The notes below the pieces were generated by a model, which ran no database searches, had not been told where the DNA came from, and saw only the letters and a program-made list of their open reading frames with translations. Positions 22,501 to 22,608 of a DNA stretch of 22,608 nt are shown piece by piece (within the stretch, counting starts at the first letter, position 1; each line of letters starts with the position of its first letter). The stretch spans positions 1-22,608 of the forward strand of contig NZ_SPQM01000079.1 of assembly GCF_004570345.1 (NCBI RefSeq), read 5' to 3'. This DNA is from Blastococcus sp. CT_GayMR20 (GTDB lineage Bacteria; Actinomycetota; Actinomycetes; Mycobacteriales; Geodermatophilaceae). The position numbers and the translations under genes are program-made.

Positions 22501-22608
22501 GATCCGCGACACGCTGCTCGACAGCTGGGACACCGGGCGTGACGCCGCCCGCGACGCCGCGCAGGTCGTGCTCGACGGCCCCGGCCGGCTCCAACTGCGG
22601 CGTGCGGC
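19562..22608 (+). CDS. MobF family (TrwC/TraA-like) conjugative relaxase-helicase, N-terminal part, partial at window edge
   Basis: The frame is open from ATG 19562 to the right edge (about 1015 codons seen). The N-terminal TrwC relaxase domain (about 1-310) has MKIYAGAPAAARHYVEADRG with candidate nucleophile Tyr18 and a second pair Tyr29/Tyr30, and the metal triad HYTSRAGDPHRHLHLQ (His155, His166, His168). A RecD2/TraI-type helicase follows: Walker A GAAGAGKT (469-476), Walker B LLVVDEAG (Asp568-Glu569), LLGDRHQLAAVGRGG, and late motifs AYATTAHGTQGDTV and YVGMTRGREAN. A coiled-coil, Ala/Arg-rich tail has begun at the edge. It would nick oriT and unwind the transferred strand. ATG 19574 (MKIYAG) is an alternative start that matches relatives. 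Codon use resembles high-GC actinobacterial elements, not the cargo. Confidence 0.92.
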   Translation, partial: MHGGMKIYAGAPAAARHYVEADRGRADDYYLTEGAGVARRFSVTEGRVIELPPLTGDAYETWVAGCDPGTGEPRGQLRDDDRAVRFVEVVVNGPKTWSLAAALHPDLAMAYDAAQARAAGQIIGWLGQHATTRVGPRGGQVQVPVEVAEAVTVAHYTSRAGDPHRHLHLQINARVFAVGKWRGLHTVGVRDSLAAINGIGHAAVACDPQFRAALAAHGYALNSDGEIRQLADFVGAFSARTAQIARNIDRYEREWAAAHPGESPGPALRRSWDARAWAAGRPDKVLPQPGEDLTARWLAELAELVALGYRDRNVSTGLTPTPVGSLDREQVVGRVLARLVAARSAWNAADVRGEVEQLLAAAGIVTDPAVRIELAEDLTARTLSSCVPLLDRGGVPEHIRAWTSSPVLAVEADLTARLAARATERPAGAPDTDPTPPADVAAGAPRLDPGQAAAVAALTGRRRLVVIEGAAGAGKTTTLAATRTLLADVGRRLVVVTPTLKAAKVAAAEVGAVAGSAARLAFEHGWRWNDDGAWTRLPVGQPDPVTGRAYAGPTGRARLRAGDLLVVDEAGMLDQDTARALLTIADECQVHLALLGDRHQLAAVGRGGVLDLAAAQVDPTEHLTLVGVHRFTRTDATGRTTPDTDYADLTLAMRTGTNPGTVFHALLARGQIRLHPDPQALRETLASGAADSYAAGERVAVVVATREQAAALNAAIRDRLVTEGRVDDRRVVVTAAGERIGVGDRIATRHNDRHVAVANRDLWTVTGVDRDGGLLVTPAGGVLGSVTPAVTPAGRGARMLPTHYVTAHVELAYATTAHGTQGDTVTAAHLVVGEDTGAAAAYVGMTRGREANIAHLVAADAAEAREQWLAVFARDHADLGPAHAARLAAAEAARYARQRPLEQALADLHSAWTAEQRCLDRLAHDLPRRDALREIVALESAHADRAVALTEAYRRTGIDARHATARADASGAVVTAETDRIRDTLLDSWDTGRDAARDAAQVVLDGPGRLQLRRA

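Larger units (their letters stand above)
5566..22608. mobile_element. Integrative conjugative/mobilizable element, left part, carrying a catabolic cassette
   Basis: The element starts where cpaF is broken and continues past the window. It shows the expected modules: an integrase next to the junction, an excisionase-like gene, an ArdC-type antirestriction remnant, candidate transfer-origin structures, cargo genes and a MobF relaxase-helicase. No coupling protein (TraD/TcpA/FtsK-like) or mating-pair genes are visible, so self-transfer cannot be claimed from this window. The cargo at about 9.66-17.73 kb has lower GC than both flanks and was probably acquired separately. Confidence 0.75.

Noticed and set aside
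19790..22594. Minus-strand open frame of 934 codons opposite the relaxase
   Set aside because: The plus strand encodes a relaxase-helicase with all expected motifs. The antisense frame is Gly/Arg/Val-rich with no domain.

Overview
The window looks like a high-GC actinobacterial chromosome. I infer Geodermatophilaceae-like from the very GC-rich third codon positions, WXG100 proteins, GTG starts and a CpaF/TadA-type ATPase; this is not proven. It holds two kinds of DNA. Positions 1 to about 5570 look like resident chromosome. A leftward type VII secretion (T7SS) cassette has two WXG100 proteins and the N-terminal part of a large secreted, probably toxin-type, substrate that runs off the left edge. 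It is followed by a thiamine-diphosphate (TPP) enzyme with a SnoaL-like protein, a small basic protein, a CalY/TasA-like surface protein with a small partner, and a 103-residue hypothetical protein. The last chromosomal gene is a CpaF/TadA ATPase that stops being CpaF-like after about 90 codons.

From about 5570 to the right edge the DNA is an integrated, probably conjugative or mobilizable element. A tyrosine integrase abuts the broken cpaF gene, followed by an excisionase-like helix-turn-helix protein, a repeat-rich stretch without a convincing gene, a truncated ArdC-type antirestriction protein, a large nested inverted repeat (an oriT candidate) and a broken fragment of a vWA-associated protein gene. 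At the far right a MobF (TrwC/TraA-like) relaxase-helicase runs off the window, so the other end of the element and the rest of cpaF lie outside.

Inside the element, about 9.66-17.73 kb, sits a rightward catabolic cassette with visibly lower GC and more mixed codon use. It encodes a gentisate/salicylate-type ring-cleaving bicupin dioxygenase, a fumarylacetoacetate hydrolase-family enzyme, a FadR-type GntR regulator, a HbpS/GlcG-family protein, a divergent Rid-family protein, a complete TRAP transporter (DctP, DctQ, DctM) and an HpcH/HhaI-family aldolase. Most genes overlap or lie within about 50 bases of each other. The likely logic is import of an organic acid by the TRAP system, ring cleavage by the bicupin, hydrolysis of the ring-cleavage product by the FAH enzyme, and aldol or retro-aldol processing by the HpcH-type enzyme. 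The Rid-type protein raises the possibility of an amino-substituted substrate. The GntR protein probably controls the cassette, perhaps at three tandem 7-base repeats just upstream.

No rRNA, tRNA, CRISPR array or recognisable transposase was seen.
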